A DNA stretch of 64,000 nucleotides from Mycobacterium sp. 236(2023). Its GTDB lineage: Bacteria > Actinomycetota > Actinomycetes > Mycobacteriales > Mycobacteriaceae. Made by a program: the position numbers and the translations under genes. Below, piece by piece: positions 17,566 to 26,356 of this stretch. The DNA lies in the NCBI RefSeq assembly GCF_029623955.1, contig NZ_JARSBP010000010.1, forward strand, positions 1-64,000, read 5' to 3'. Position 1 is the stretch's first letter. Each line of letters opens with the position of its first letter. Under the pieces are notes generated by a model. It saw only the letters and a list, made by a program, of their open reading frames with translations. It had not been told where the DNA came from and made no database searches.

Positions 17566-18485
17566 GCTCGCTCCAGCAACCACACCAGCAGCGCCTTCTG
17601 TGCGTGCAAACGGTTCTCGGCCTCGTCCCACACCGCGCTCTGCGGCCCGTCGATCACGTCGTCGGTGATCTCGTGTCCGCGGTGCGCCGGAAGGCAGTGC
17701 AGCACAACCGCTTCCGAGTCAGCATGACCGAGCATTTCGGCGTTGATCTGGAAGGGCCGGAACGGACGCACCCGGTCGAGACCGTCGTTCTCCTGACCCA
17801 TCGACGTCCACGTGTCGGTGACGAGGACATCGGCGCCGGTCGCCGCGGCGACCGGATCGTCGGTCAACGTGACGGTGGCGCCTGTCTTGTGGGCGCGGGT
17901 CTCGGCGGCGGCGACGAACATCGGGTGCGGTTCGAACCCGTGCGGTGCGGCGATGGTGACGTTGATGCCCGCGGTGACACCGCCGAGCATCAGCGAATGC
18001 GCCATGTTGTTGGCGCCATCACCGAAGTAGGTGAGCCGCAGGCCTTTCAGTTCGCCTTTACGCTCGGCCAGCGTCTGCAGGTCGGCAAGCACCTGACACG
18101 GATGGAACTCGTCCGACAAGGCATTGACGATCGGGACCGTCGAACCCGACGCCATCGCGGTCAGCCGTTCCTGTGCAAAAGTCCGCCACACGATGGCGTC
18201 GACGTAGCGCGACAGCACCTGGCCGGTGTCTTCGAGGGTTTCCTCGCGACCGAGCTGGGTGCTGCGGCCATCGACGACGACGGCATGCCCGCCGAGTTCG
18301 GCGATGCCCATCTCGAACGAGAACCGGGTGCGTGTCGAGTTCTTCTCGAAGATCACCGCGACACCACGCGGCCCTTCGAGGGGACGCCTGCTGAAGCGGT
18401 CTTTCTTCAGTTCCGCCGCCAGCGTGAGCACCTCGGCCTGCTCTTCCGGGGAGAAGTCGTCGTCGCGCAGGAAGTGCCGGGTCAT
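17562..18485 (-). CDS. argF: Ornithine carbamoyltransferase
   Basis: Transfers the carbamoyl group from carbamoyl phosphate to ornithine, giving citrulline. The 307-residue protein has the carbamoyl-phosphate motif STRTR at 50-54 and the ornithine-binding HCLPAHRG near 265-272. Overlaps argD and argR by four bases each. Confidence 0.97.
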   Translation of the reverse strand: MTRHFLRDDDFSPEEQAEVLTLAAELKKDRFSRRPLEGPRGVAVIFEKNSTRTRFSFEMGIAELGGHAVVVDGRSTQLGREETLEDTGQVLSRYVDAIVWRTFAQERLTAMASGSTVPIVNALSDEFHPCQVLADLQTLAERKGELKGLRLTYFGDGANNMAHSLMLGGVTAGINVTIAAPHGFEPHPMFVAAAETRAHKTGATVTLTDDPVAAATGADVLVTDTWTSMGQENDGLDRVRPFRPFQINAEMLGHADSEAVVLHCLPAHRGHEITDDVIDGPQSAVWDEAENRLHAQKALLVWLLERA

Positions 18486-19654
18486 GATTGGGCCGCCTTG
18501 TCCAAGATCTTCGGGAGAGCCGCCAGGAACGATTCCACCTCGGCCTCGGTGATGACCAGTGGCGGGGCGAGGCGGATGATGTCGGGCGCTGCGGCGTTGA
18601 CGAGGAAACCCGCGTCACGGGCGGCGATTTCGACCGGTTTGGCCGCTTCGGCGGTGAGTACGATGCCGCGCAGCAGGCCGCGGCCGCGGACATGGTTGAC
18701 CAGAGGGTGGTTGATCGATTCGACGCCGTGGGCGATGGTCTTGCCGAGGACGTCGGCCCGCTCGATCAACTGGTCGTCGGCGAGCACTTTGAGTACGGCG
18801 AGCGCGGCTGCGGTGCACACCGGGTTGCCGCCGAATGTGCTGCCGTGCAGGCCGGGCGTCAGCAGGTCGGCCGTATCGCCGATCGCCAGGCACGCGCCGA
18901 TCGGCAGCCCGCCGCCCAAACCCTTGGCGAGCGTGACGATGTCGGGGGTGATGCCGTCGTGCTGGTGGGCGTAGAACACACCGGTGCGGCCGACTCCGGT
19001 CTGCACCTCGTCGAGCACCAGCAGTGCACCGTGTTCGGCGGTGATCTCGCGGGCGGCGACGAGGTATCCGGCGGGCGGGACGACGACGCCACCCTCCCCC
19101 ATGATCGGCTCGAGAAAGACGGCCGCGGTCTGATGGTCGACGGCGGCGCGGAGGGCCTCGACATCCCCGTAGGGCACGTGTGTCACGTCGCCCGGCAGCG
19201 GAGCGAACGGCGCCTGCTTGGACGGCTGGCCGGTCAGCGCCAGCGAGCCCATCGTCCGGCCGTGGAAAGCATTCTGGGCCGCAACAAGTTTCGTGCGGCC
19301 GGTCAGCCGGGTGATCTTGAACGCGACCTCGTTGGCCTCGGTGCCGGAGTTGCAGAAAAACACCTTCGCGGGCGCGCCAAGATGACCGACGAGTGCCTCT
19401 GCCAAGGCGATGCCGGGTTCGGTGGCATACAGATTCGACGTGTGCCCCAGCGTGCTCATCTGGCGCGTGACGGCCTCGATCACGGCGGGGTGCCCGTGGC
19501 CGAGGACGTTGACGGCGATGCCGCCGAGCAGGTCGACGTAGGACTTGCCGTCGACGTCGGTGACGACGGCGCCATGACCGCTCGCGAGCGCGAGCGGCGG
19601 CGTGCCGTAGTTGTTCATCATGACCGCCGACCAGCGGTCCAGAAGCGTGCTCAT
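18482..19654 (-). CDS. argD: Acetylornithine aminotransferase
   Basis: PLP enzyme converting N-acetylglutamate semialdehyde to N-acetylornithine with glutamate. The 390-residue protein shows the class III aminotransferase set: NSGTEANE at 102-109, LDEVQTGVGRTG with Asp215, and the Schiff-base Lys244 in TLAKGLGGG. Overlaps argB and argF by four bases. Confidence 0.96.
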   Translation of the reverse strand: MSTLLDRWSAVMMNNYGTPPLALASGHGAVVTDVDGKSYVDLLGGIAVNVLGHGHPAVIEAVTRQMSTLGHTSNLYATEPGIALAEALVGHLGAPAKVFFCNSGTEANEVAFKITRLTGRTKLVAAQNAFHGRTMGSLALTGQPSKQAPFAPLPGDVTHVPYGDVEALRAAVDHQTAAVFLEPIMGEGGVVVPPAGYLVAAREITAEHGALLVLDEVQTGVGRTGVFYAHQHDGITPDIVTLAKGLGGGLPIGACLAIGDTADLLTPGLHGSTFGGNPVCTAAALAVLKVLADDQLIERADVLGKTIAHGVESINHPLVNHVRGRGLLRGIVLTAEAAKPVEIAARDAGFLVNAAAPDIIRLAPPLVITEAEVESFLAALPKILDKAAQS

Positions 19655-20523
19655 GCCGAAACCACCTTCGTGCCGGCTCCTTCATTGGTGAAGAGTTCGA
19701 CGAGCACGCAGTGCTCCACGCGGCCGTCGATGACGTGCGCGCTCGGCACGCCCCCGTTGATCGCGCGCAGGCAGGCCTCGATCTTGGGCACCATGCCCTC
19801 CTCCAGCGTGGGAAGCAGTTCGGTCAGATCGGCTGAATTGATCTGGCTGACCAGCGAATCGCGGTCGGGCCACGACGTGTAGAGGCCTTCGACGTCGGTC
19901 AGCATGAGGAGCTTCTCGGCGCCGAGCGCTTCGGCCAGTGCCCCGGCGGCGGTGTCGGCGTTGATGTTGTAGACCAGGCCTGCGGTGTCGGGTGCGATCG
20001 TCGACACGACGGGAATCCGGCCTGCCTCGATGAGGTCGAGCACGGCATCGGTGTTGACCTTGTCCACGTCGCCGACGAGCCCGATGTCGGTGGCGACACC
20101 GTCGACCAGGACGGTGCGGCGTACCGCGGTGAACAGGTGGGCGTCCTCCCCCGTGATGCCGACGGCGTAGGGGCCGTGGGCGTTGATCAGGTTCACCAGT
20201 TCGCGACCCACCTGACCGAACAGCACCATCCGCGCGACGTCGAGCACCTCAGGTGTGGTGACCCGGAACCCACCCCGGAAGTCGCCTGCGATACCGAGCT
20301 TTTTGAGCATGGCCGAGATCTGCGGACCACCGCCGTGCACGACGACGGGATGGATTCCGCAGTTACGCAGGAACACCATGTCAGCGGCGAAGGCGGCCTT
20401 GAGTCGGTCGTCGGTCATCGCGTTGCCGCCGTACTTGACCACCACGATCTTGTCGTTGAGGGCCGTCAGCCAGGGCAGGGCGTCGGCGAGGACCTGCGCC
20501 TTGTCGGCAGTGGACAGGCTCAT
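19651..20523 (-). CDS. argB: Acetylglutamate kinase
   Basis: Phosphorylates N-acetylglutamate, usually the arginine-inhibited step. The 290-residue protein has KYGGNAM near its N-terminus (nucleotide loop), the substrate region VVVHGGGPQIS and NINADTAAGALAEALGAEKLLMLTDVEG split by the catalytic Asp. ATG at 20523 overlaps the argJ stop by four bases; a longer frame upstream lies inside argJ and is not coding. Confidence 0.96.
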   Translation of the reverse strand: MSLSTADKAQVLADALPWLTALNDKIVVVKYGGNAMTDDRLKAAFAADMVFLRNCGIHPVVVHGGGPQISAMLKKLGIAGDFRGGFRVTTPEVLDVARMVLFGQVGRELVNLINAHGPYAVGITGEDAHLFTAVRRTVLVDGVATDIGLVGDVDKVNTDAVLDLIEAGRIPVVSTIAPDTAGLVYNINADTAAGALAEALGAEKLLMLTDVEGLYTSWPDRDSLVSQINSADLTELLPTLEEGMVPKIEACLRAINGGVPSAHVIDGRVEHCVLVELFTNEGAGTKVVSA

Positions 20524-21716
20524 GAGCTGTAGGCCGAATTCTCTTCGACGTACGCGTGGGACAGGTCGGTCGTGCGAATCGTCGCCGACCCGGCCCCGAC
20601 CCCGAGGTCGACGACGACGACGATGTCCGCGCCGGAGAGATCGACCTCGCGGGCACCCGGCGCGCCGACGCTGTCGACACAAACTGGAAACCCGTTGAAC
20701 GACACCGTGATCCGGTCGGCGTCGAGCTTGACGGGAGCCATCCCGACCGCAGCCAGCACCCGGCCCCAGTTCGCGTCGGAGCCGAACAGCGCGGTCTTGA
20801 CGAGGCTGTCGCGGGCGATGACGCGTGCGGCGATCAGTGCATCGTCCTCGCTGACGGCGCCCGTCACCGTCACCAGAATCCGCTTGGTGACACCTTCGGC
20901 GTCGGCTTGCAACTGGGCGCACAGGTCGTCGCACACCTGGAGCACGGCGTCGTCGAGATCGGCCTGGCTGGGTGTGATCTCGCTGGCACCCGAGGACAGC
21001 AGCAGCACTGTGTCATTGGTCGAACAGCTGCCGTCGACGTCGAGCCGGTCGAAGGTGCGTGCTGTCGCGTTCTTCAAGGCGGCCTGCAGCGCTTCGGGAC
21101 CGGCGACGGCATCGGTGGTGATGACGCAGAGCATGGTGGCCAGCGACGGGGCGAGCATTCCTGCGCCCTTGGCCATTCCGCCCACCGTCCACTTGTCATC
21201 GTGGTGCAGCGCAGCCTGTTTCGGCACGGTGTCGGTGGTCATGATGGCCCGTGCGGCTTCCTCGCCGCCGGTCAGTCCGCCTGCCATCTCGTGCACGATC
21301 TCGGTCACGCCGGCGAGCACCTTGTCCATCGGGAGCCGGTCACCGATCAACCCGGTCGAGCAGACGGCCACCTCGATGGCGCCGGTCTCGGTTCCCCAGT
21401 CCGACAGCGCTTTCGCGACAGCTTCCGCGGTCGCGTGGGTGTCCTGAAATCCGCCCGGGCCGGTGCACGCGTTGGCGCCACCGGAGTTGAGGATCACCGC
21501 GCGCAGCGCTCCGGTGGTCAGCACCTGCTGTGACCACAACACCGGCGCAGCCTTGACTTTGTTGCGCGTGAACACGCCCGCGGCCGAGTGGTCCGGGCCT
21601 TCGTTGAACACCAGCGCCAGATCGAGCGCACCGGAAGCCTTGATTCCCGCGGCAATGCCGGTGGCCCGGAACCCGGCGGGGGCGGTGACGCCCTGGGTAC
21701 GCAGCATCCTGCTCAC
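20520..21716 (-). CDS. argJ: Bifunctional ornithine acetyltransferase / N-acetylglutamate synthase
   Basis: Recycles the acetyl group from N-acetylornithine to glutamate. The 398-residue proprotein has the self-cleavage site Ala193-Thr194-Met195 within KGAGMLAPSLATMLCVITTD; Thr194 becomes the N-terminal nucleophile of the beta chain. The oxyanion TTG-type residues upstream (STGLIG) are present. Overlaps argC and argB by four bases. Confidence 0.96.
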   Translation of the reverse strand: MSRMLRTQGVTAPAGFRATGIAAGIKASGALDLALVFNEGPDHSAAGVFTRNKVKAAPVLWSQQVLTTGALRAVILNSGGANACTGPGGFQDTHATAEAVAKALSDWGTETGAIEVAVCSTGLIGDRLPMDKVLAGVTEIVHEMAGGLTGGEEAARAIMTTDTVPKQAALHHDDKWTVGGMAKGAGMLAPSLATMLCVITTDAVAGPEALQAALKNATARTFDRLDVDGSCSTNDTVLLLSSGASEITPSQADLDDAVLQVCDDLCAQLQADAEGVTKRILVTVTGAVSEDDALIAARVIARDSLVKTALFGSDANWGRVLAAVGMAPVKLDADRITVSFNGFPVCVDSVGAPGAREVDLSGADIVVVVDLGVGAGSATIRTTDLSHAYVEENSAYSS

Positions 21717-22747
21717 GGGGCAACTCCCACGATCGAAAGGCCTTCTGTCTCAGGCCAGCCAAGGGCGAGGTTCATCGACTGCACGGCCGCTCCTCCGGTT
21801 CCCTTCACGAGATTGTCTATGGCGGCGATCGCGACGAACGTCGAGGCGTCCTCGTCGACCGCGATGGCGAGCTGGGCGGCGTTGCTGCCGATCACAGCTC
21901 CGGTCTTCGGCAGCTGACCTTCGGGCAGCAGATAGACGAAAGGTTCATCGGTGTAAGCCTTTTCGTATGCGGCGCGCAGTTGGGACACGGGCGCTTGGGT
22001 GCGCGCCGTGCAGGTCGCCAGGATGCCGCGTGACGTGGGGATCAGGACCGGGGTGAACGACACGGTGACGTCATTGCCGCTCACGCCGCGCAGCCCCTGC
22101 GCGATCTCGGGCGTATGCCGGTGCTTGCCGCCGATGTTGTAGGCGCGGGCGGACCCGATTACCTCGGATCCGAGGAGGTCCACCTTGGCCGCCCGGCCCG
22201 CACCCGAGGTGCCGCTGACCGCGACGACGGTAACCGCGGGTTCGATGAGGCCTTCGGCCAGCGCCGGCCACAGCGCGAGCAGCGCGGAGGTCGGATAGCA
22301 GCCCGGCACCGCGACGCGCTTCGCGCCACGCAGACGGTCCCGGGCACCGGGCAGTTCGGGAAGACCGTAGGGCCAGCTGCCCGCGTGGTCGGAACCGTAG
22401 AAGCGCTCCCAGTCACCGGCGTCGGTGAGCCGGAAATCGGCGCCACAGTCGACGATCAGCGTATCGGGCCCGAGTTGTTCGGCCAGTGCCGCCGAATGAC
22501 CGTGGGGCAGGCCGAGGAACACCACGTCGTGACCGGAGAGAACGTCGAGTTCGGTGGGTTCGAGCGTGCGATCGGCGAGTGGCAGCAGGTGAGGATGGTG
22601 CTCAGCCAGCCCCGTTCCGGCGCTCGCCGCTGCCGTGAGCGCCCCGATGGTCAGCCGACCGTCGGTGTAGGCGGGATGGCCGAGGAGCAGGCGGAGGATC
22701 TCCCCTCCGGCATAGCCACTGGCACCGGCAACCGCGACGGACGTCAT
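21713..22747 (-). CDS. argC: N-acetyl-gamma-glutamyl-phosphate reductase
   Basis: NADPH-dependent reduction of N-acetylglutamyl phosphate to the semialdehyde. The 344-residue protein opens with the Rossmann motif GASGYAGGE (8-16) and has the catalytic Cys150 in VPGCYPTSALL. ATG at 22747 is chosen because the family begins right at this Rossmann fold; an upstream ATG at 22822 would read through the ARG boxes and a hairpin. First gene of the argCJBDFRGH operon. Confidence 0.96.
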   Translation of the reverse strand: MTSVAVAGASGYAGGEILRLLLGHPAYTDGRLTIGALTAAASAGTGLAEHHPHLLPLADRTLEPTELDVLSGHDVVFLGLPHGHSAALAEQLGPDTLIVDCGADFRLTDAGDWERFYGSDHAGSWPYGLPELPGARDRLRGAKRVAVPGCYPTSALLALWPALAEGLIEPAVTVVAVSGTSGAGRAAKVDLLGSEVIGSARAYNIGGKHRHTPEIAQGLRGVSGNDVTVSFTPVLIPTSRGILATCTARTQAPVSQLRAAYEKAYTDEPFVYLLPEGQLPKTGAVIGSNAAQLAIAVDEDASTFVAIAAIDNLVKGTGGAAVQSMNLALGWPETEGLSIVGVAP

Positions 22748-22756
22748 ACCGCGATC

Positions 22757-22783
22757 ATGCATGGTTATGCACAAGAATGCAAT
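22757..22783 (-). promoter_or_regulatory. Two overlapping ARG boxes upstream of argC
   Basis: Plus-strand TGCATGGTTATGCA (22758-22771) and TGCACAAGAATGCA (22768-22781) share their middle TGCA. On the minus strand the first reads TGCATAACCATGCA, very close to the mycobacterial ArgR operator as I recall it (TTGCATAACGATGCAA). They end ten bases before the argC ATG, where ArgR with arginine would block initiation. Confidence 0.7.
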
Positions 22784-22803
22784 CTCATTATTCCAGCCCG
22801 CGT

Positions 22804-22848
22804 TTTCGGCGTAGTTCGTCAACCTGGCATTGACGAACTACGCCGAAA
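22804..22848 (-). terminator. Perfect 19-bp inverted repeat, probable terminator of iclR-type gene
   Basis: Arms 22804-22822 and 22830-22848 are exact reverse complements (19 bases) with a 7-base loop CCTGGCA. It starts ten bases after the regulator's stop on the minus strand and lies ahead of the argC ARG boxes. There is no T-tract, so this would be a mycobacterial-type hairpin terminator or insulator rather than a classical one. Confidence 0.6.
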
Positions 22849-22858
22849 TCGCGAGTTA

Positions 22859-23707
22859 TCAGCCCAGGCGGATGTCCGGAACGAGCGCGTGCACCCCCTC
22901 GGCCGTCGCCCCGAGTGTCGTCGACAACTGCCACGCGGTCTCCCGGACGCGCGAACCCAACTCGAACTGCCGTCCGGCGCTCATCCGCACGGCCGGGACT
23001 GACGCGCCGATCGCGCCGACAACGCGCTGCGTGTGGTCGAAAATAGGGGCGGCGACAGCCCAAATGCCAACGGTGCGTTGACCATTTGACTCCGCATAGC
23101 CGCGAAGTCTCGCATCGGCGAGTTCGCGCGCCACCTCGGCGGGATCGATCGTCGTGCTCGCAGTCAGCGCCGTGATCGGCTCCGAAAGATGTTTGGCCCG
23201 TTCATCTTCGGGCAGCGCGCACAGAATCGCCTTACCCGGGCCGCCATACGCGAGCCGGATCGGAACGCCGATGTCGGTGTAGGTACGACGTAACTCCTGG
23301 TGACTCTCGACCTGGGCGGCGACGATGCGCTGCCCGGTCCCGAGCAGTTCGTGCAGGCCGATCGTCTCGTCGAACTCGTCGCGCAGCTCCGTCATGAACG
23401 GCAACGCGGCTTCGCGCAAACCCCGCGGCATGGCACCGGAATTGGCCAGTTGCATCAGCAGCGGCCCCAGCCCATAGCGCTTGGTGCCGGTCTGCCTGAC
23501 CAGATGGTTCTCCTGCATCGCATTGAGGAGCCGGTGGACCGTGCTCGTCGACAGGCCCGTTGATCGGGAGATGTCGCTGATCCCGAGTTCAGGCCGGCGC
23601 CCGTCGAAACACCGCAGGATCGCCACCGCCCGGTCGATCGACTGCACCCCGTTCCGCCGTTCCGGCTGGTCTTTGGCCGTCTCCCCCAATGGCTGCATGC
23701 CCAACAT
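22859..23707 (-). CDS. IclR family transcriptional regulator
   Basis: Probable effector-responsive regulator of the divergent catabolic operon. The 282-residue protein has an N-terminal winged helix (about 20-80: VQSIDRAVAILRCFD, then ISDISRSTGLSTSTVHRLLNAM) and a C-terminal IclR effector domain (about 95-270) with RIVAAQVES and AYGGPGKAILCALP. ATG at 23707 has GGGGAGTGGAAG just upstream. The gap of 143 bases to the first catabolic gene holds the candidate promoter and palindromes. The ligand is presumably the operon's substrate or its CoA ester. Confidence 0.92.
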   Translation of the reverse strand: MLGMQPLGETAKDQPERRNGVQSIDRAVAILRCFDGRRPELGISDISRSTGLSTSTVHRLLNAMQENHLVRQTGTKRYGLGPLLMQLANSGAMPRGLREAALPFMTELRDEFDETIGLHELLGTGQRIVAAQVESHQELRRTYTDIGVPIRLAYGGPGKAILCALPEDERAKHLSEPITALTASTTIDPAEVARELADARLRGYAESNGQRTVGIWAVAAPIFDHTQRVVGAIGASVPAVRMSAGRQFELGSRVRETAWQLSTTLGATAEGVHALVPDIRLG

Positions 23708-23740
23708 CTTCCACTCCCCACTCGATTTCTTGACAGGTGT

Positions 23741-23823
23741 TCGTCATTGACGACGTGACACGCCTCGCACGAAACGCTTGACGTGACTCCGATCACGGAC
23801 TTAGTCTTTCCGCACAGCGCAAA
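23741..23823 (+). promoter_or_regulatory. Catabolic operon promoter and candidate IclR operators
   Basis: TTGACG (23778-23783) is followed after 18 bases by TAGTCT (23802-23807), a good SigA-type pair facing the catabolic operon. At the predicted start lies a near-palindrome TTTCCGC-ACA-GCGCAAA (23807-23823; one mismatched pair). A second, perfect palindrome TCGTCA-T-TGACGA sits at 23741-23753, closer to the regulator gene. Either could be the IclR site; the first would block RNA polymerase directly. Confidence 0.5.
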
Positions 23824-23850
23824 ACATATCCCACAATGCGGGAAGGATCA

Positions 23851-25074
23851 ATGAGACCACTCAGCGGATTCCGAGTTCTGGACCTGACCAGATTCCTGTC
23901 GGGCCCGTACTGCACGATGGTGCTGGCGGAGCTCGGCGCGGACGTCATCAAGATCGAACAGCCCGGCACCGGCGACGATTCGCGCCGGATGGCGCCCAAG
24001 ATCAACGGCGAGAGCTACCCGTTCGCCATGCCGAACCGCAGCAAGCGATCAGTGGCCCTCGACCTGAAGTCAGACCGAGGACGTGAACTCTTCCTCGAAC
24101 TGGCCGCCGATGCCGACCTGGTGATCGAGAACTTCCGGCCGGGCGTCACCAAGAGGCTCGGTATCGATTACGCCTCGATCAGGAAAGTTCGCGACGACAT
24201 CCTGTACTGCTCGATCAGCGGATTCGGCCAGACGGGCCCATACCGTGACCGCCCCGGCTTCGACATCATGGCCCAGGGCATCGGCGGATTCCTGCGGATG
24301 ACGGGCCAGCCCGACGGCAAGCCCACCAAGGTCGGCATCGCGATCAACGACATCGCCGCCGGCGCGACCGCGATCTACTCGATCCTCGCCGCGGAGCTTC
24401 ACCGCAGGCAGACCGGCGCCGGCCAATATCTCGACATCTCCCTCGTCGACGCCGGGCTGGCGTGGACCGTGTGGGAGTCGGGCGCCTACTTCGGCAGCGG
24501 CGAGACACCGGCCCAGACCGGGACCCGGCACCGCCGCTCGGCGCCGTACCAGGCTTACCGGACCGCGGACGGGTTCGTCACGATCGGCGCCAACACCGAC
24601 CGGTTGTGGCTGCGCCTCATCAACGACGTCCTCAAGCGGCCCGATTGGGCCGACGACGCACGGTTCATCGACCTGCCTGCCCGGATGGCGCATCTCGACG
24701 ACCTCGAAGAGGAGATCGAGGCCATCACGACCACATTGCCGACGAGCGCGTGGGTAGACCGGATGGACACAGCGGGCGTCCCCGGCGGGCCGGTCCTGAC
24801 CTACGACGAAACGCTCGACGATCCCCACATCCAGGCGCGCGGCATGATCGTCGACCTCGAGCACCCGATCATCGGGCCGATGAAGACGATCGCGCCGCCA
24901 ACCCGGTTCTCCGAGTTCGACTTCGACGTCCGCTCACCCGCGCCCTGGCTCGGTCAGCACACCGCCGACGTCCTGTCCGAGCTCGGAATCGATCGCGACG
25001 AGATCGACAAACTGTTCGCCGACGGCGTCCTCTACGACGCCCACCCCGAGATGCAGGAGGACAAGACAGCATGA
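23851..25074 (+). CDS. Class III (CaiB/BaiF) CoA-transferase, first copy
   Basis: Moves CoA between carboxylic acids; in this operon it probably activates the imported acid. The 407-residue protein has the family start GFRVLDLTRFLSGPYCTM, the CoA-contact stretch VALDLKSDRGRELF, and Asp167 in AINDIAAG at the position of the catalytic Asp169 of formyl-CoA transferase. ATG at 23851 is preferred over 23836 because GGAAGG lies between them. First gene of a 12-gene run. It overlaps the crotonase gene by four bases. Donor and acceptor are unknown. Confidence 0.92.
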   Translation: MRPLSGFRVLDLTRFLSGPYCTMVLAELGADVIKIEQPGTGDDSRRMAPKINGESYPFAMPNRSKRSVALDLKSDRGRELFLELAADADLVIENFRPGVTKRLGIDYASIRKVRDDILYCSISGFGQTGPYRDRPGFDIMAQGIGGFLRMTGQPDGKPTKVGIAINDIAAGATAIYSILAAELHRRQTGAGQYLDISLVDAGLAWTVWESGAYFGSGETPAQTGTRHRRSAPYQAYRTADGFVTIGANTDRLWLRLINDVLKRPDWADDARFIDLPARMAHLDDLEEEIEAITTTLPTSAWVDRMDTAGVPGGPVLTYDETLDDPHIQARGMIVDLEHPIIGPMKTIAPPTRFSEFDFDVRSPAPWLGQHTADVLSELGIDRDEIDKLFADGVLYDAHPEMQEDKTA

Positions 25075-25865
25075 GTGCCAAAGAGATTCGGGTTTCGCGA
25101 GACGCGGAGACGCCGGAGATCGCGACGGTCGAGGTGCACAGCCCCGACAGTCACAACGCCATCGCGCTGAGCATGTACCGCCGCATCCCCGAGGTGTTCG
25201 CCGAGCTCGAGGCCGACCCGACCGTCAAGGTGATCGTCGTCCGTGGTGCGGGAACCCGGAGTTTCGCCTCCGGCGCCGACATCTCCGAATTCGAGGAGAT
25301 CCGCAGCAACAGCGCATCGGCGAAGGCCTACAACGAAGACGTGGCGGCCGCCGAGCACGCCGTCGAGGGCTGCACCAAACCGACCATCGCGATGGTGCAC
25401 GGCTACTGCATCGGCGGCGGCTGCGGGCTGGCGCTGGCCTGTGACATTCGGTTCGCCGACGAACGCTCCCGGTTCGGCATCACGCCGGCCAAGCTCGGCC
25501 TTGTCTACAGCCTCGAATCCACCAAGCGGCTCGTCGACGTCGTCGGCCCGTCGCGCGCCAAGTGGATCCTGTTCTCCGGCCAGCACGTCTACGCCGAGGA
25601 CGCGCTGCGTCTCGGTCTGATCGACGAGCTGATCCCTGCCGAAGATCTGGAGAAGCAGACCTACGAGTTCGCCCGTCTGGTCACGACGCGCGCGCAGTTC
25701 AGCGTGCGGTCGTCGAAGCGGATCGTCGATCTCGTCCTCGGCGGCCAGACCGTCGACGACGACATCACGGTGGACATCCGCAACTCGTCGTTCGACACCG
25801 AGGACTACGCCGAAGGCGTGCGGTCGTTCCTGGAAAAGCGTCCCCCGAGGTTCACCTGGTCATGA
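25071..25865 (+). CDS. Crotonase-family protein, decarboxylase-like active site
   Basis: A 264-residue enoyl-CoA hydratase/isomerase-fold protein. The oxyanion-hole segments are present (SGADI at 68-72, GYCIGGGCG at 111-119). Both hydratase glutamates are lost: Gly119 replaces Glu144 of rat hydratase and Pro139 aligns with Glu164. Instead it has ITPAKLGLVYSL (137-148), whose Thr138 and Tyr146 match the Thr and Tyr of E. coli methylmalonyl-CoA decarboxylase (YgfG), and the C-terminal DYAEGVRSFLEKRPPRF also resembles that enzyme. Decarboxylation of a malonyl-type CoA ester is more likely than hydration. Four-base overlaps with both neighbours. Confidence 0.85.
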   Translation: MSAKEIRVSRDAETPEIATVEVHSPDSHNAIALSMYRRIPEVFAELEADPTVKVIVVRGAGTRSFASGADISEFEEIRSNSASAKAYNEDVAAAEHAVEGCTKPTIAMVHGYCIGGGCGLALACDIRFADERSRFGITPAKLGLVYSLESTKRLVDVVGPSRAKWILFSGQHVYAEDALRLGLIDELIPAEDLEKQTYEFARLVTTRAQFSVRSSKRIVDLVLGGQTVDDDITVDIRNSSFDTEDYAEGVRSFLEKRPPRFTWS

Positions 25866-26314
25866 CGACGACAGATCATCCCCGCACCGCAGGCGATCCT
25901 GTCGCCGCCGCTTTGCACGCATCCGAGGTGGCCCAGCCGAAGTTCGGCCAGTACTTCCTCATCCACTTTCTCGGACTGTCCATCGACTACGCCGACGACG
26001 AGCAGACCTGCTCGGTACGGCTGCCGTTCGCACAGCACTTCTGCAATGCCGGCGGCGGCGTGCACGGAGGCATCCTGTCGACCGTGCTCGACATCTCGAT
26101 GGGGCATGCGTGCAATCGGTACCTGTCGGCCGGATCGACGATCGAGATGCAGATGCGTTTCGTTCGACCGGTCCGTTCCGACGTGGTCGCCACCGGACGA
26201 ATCGTCCACGGCGGCAGAAGAATCGTTCAACTGGAATCCGAGATGCGCGACAACAACCACAAGCTCGTCGCCACCGCGACCGGTTCCTGGTTCCGACATG
26301 ACGCCAACAGCTGA
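25862..26314 (+). CDS. Hotdog-fold acyl-CoA thioesterase (PaaI type)
   Basis: A 150-residue protein of the PaaI/YbgC-like hotdog family. It has the characteristic HGGILSTVLDISMG helix (68-81) with Asp77 in the catalytic position, followed by a five-strand pattern ending in GSWFRHD. It probably hydrolyses a pathway CoA ester or rescues trapped CoA. It overlaps the crotonase stop by four bases and is followed after 42 bases by the transport genes. Confidence 0.85.
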   Translation: MTTTDHPRTAGDPVAAALHASEVAQPKFGQYFLIHFLGLSIDYADDEQTCSVRLPFAQHFCNAGGGVHGGILSTVLDISMGHACNRYLSAGSTIEMQMRFVRPVRSDVVATGRIVHGGRRIVQLESEMRDNNHKLVATATGSWFRHDANS

Positions 26315-26356
26315 AACCCCAAGACCCATCCCCCTTGACTCAATGAGGAGATCATC

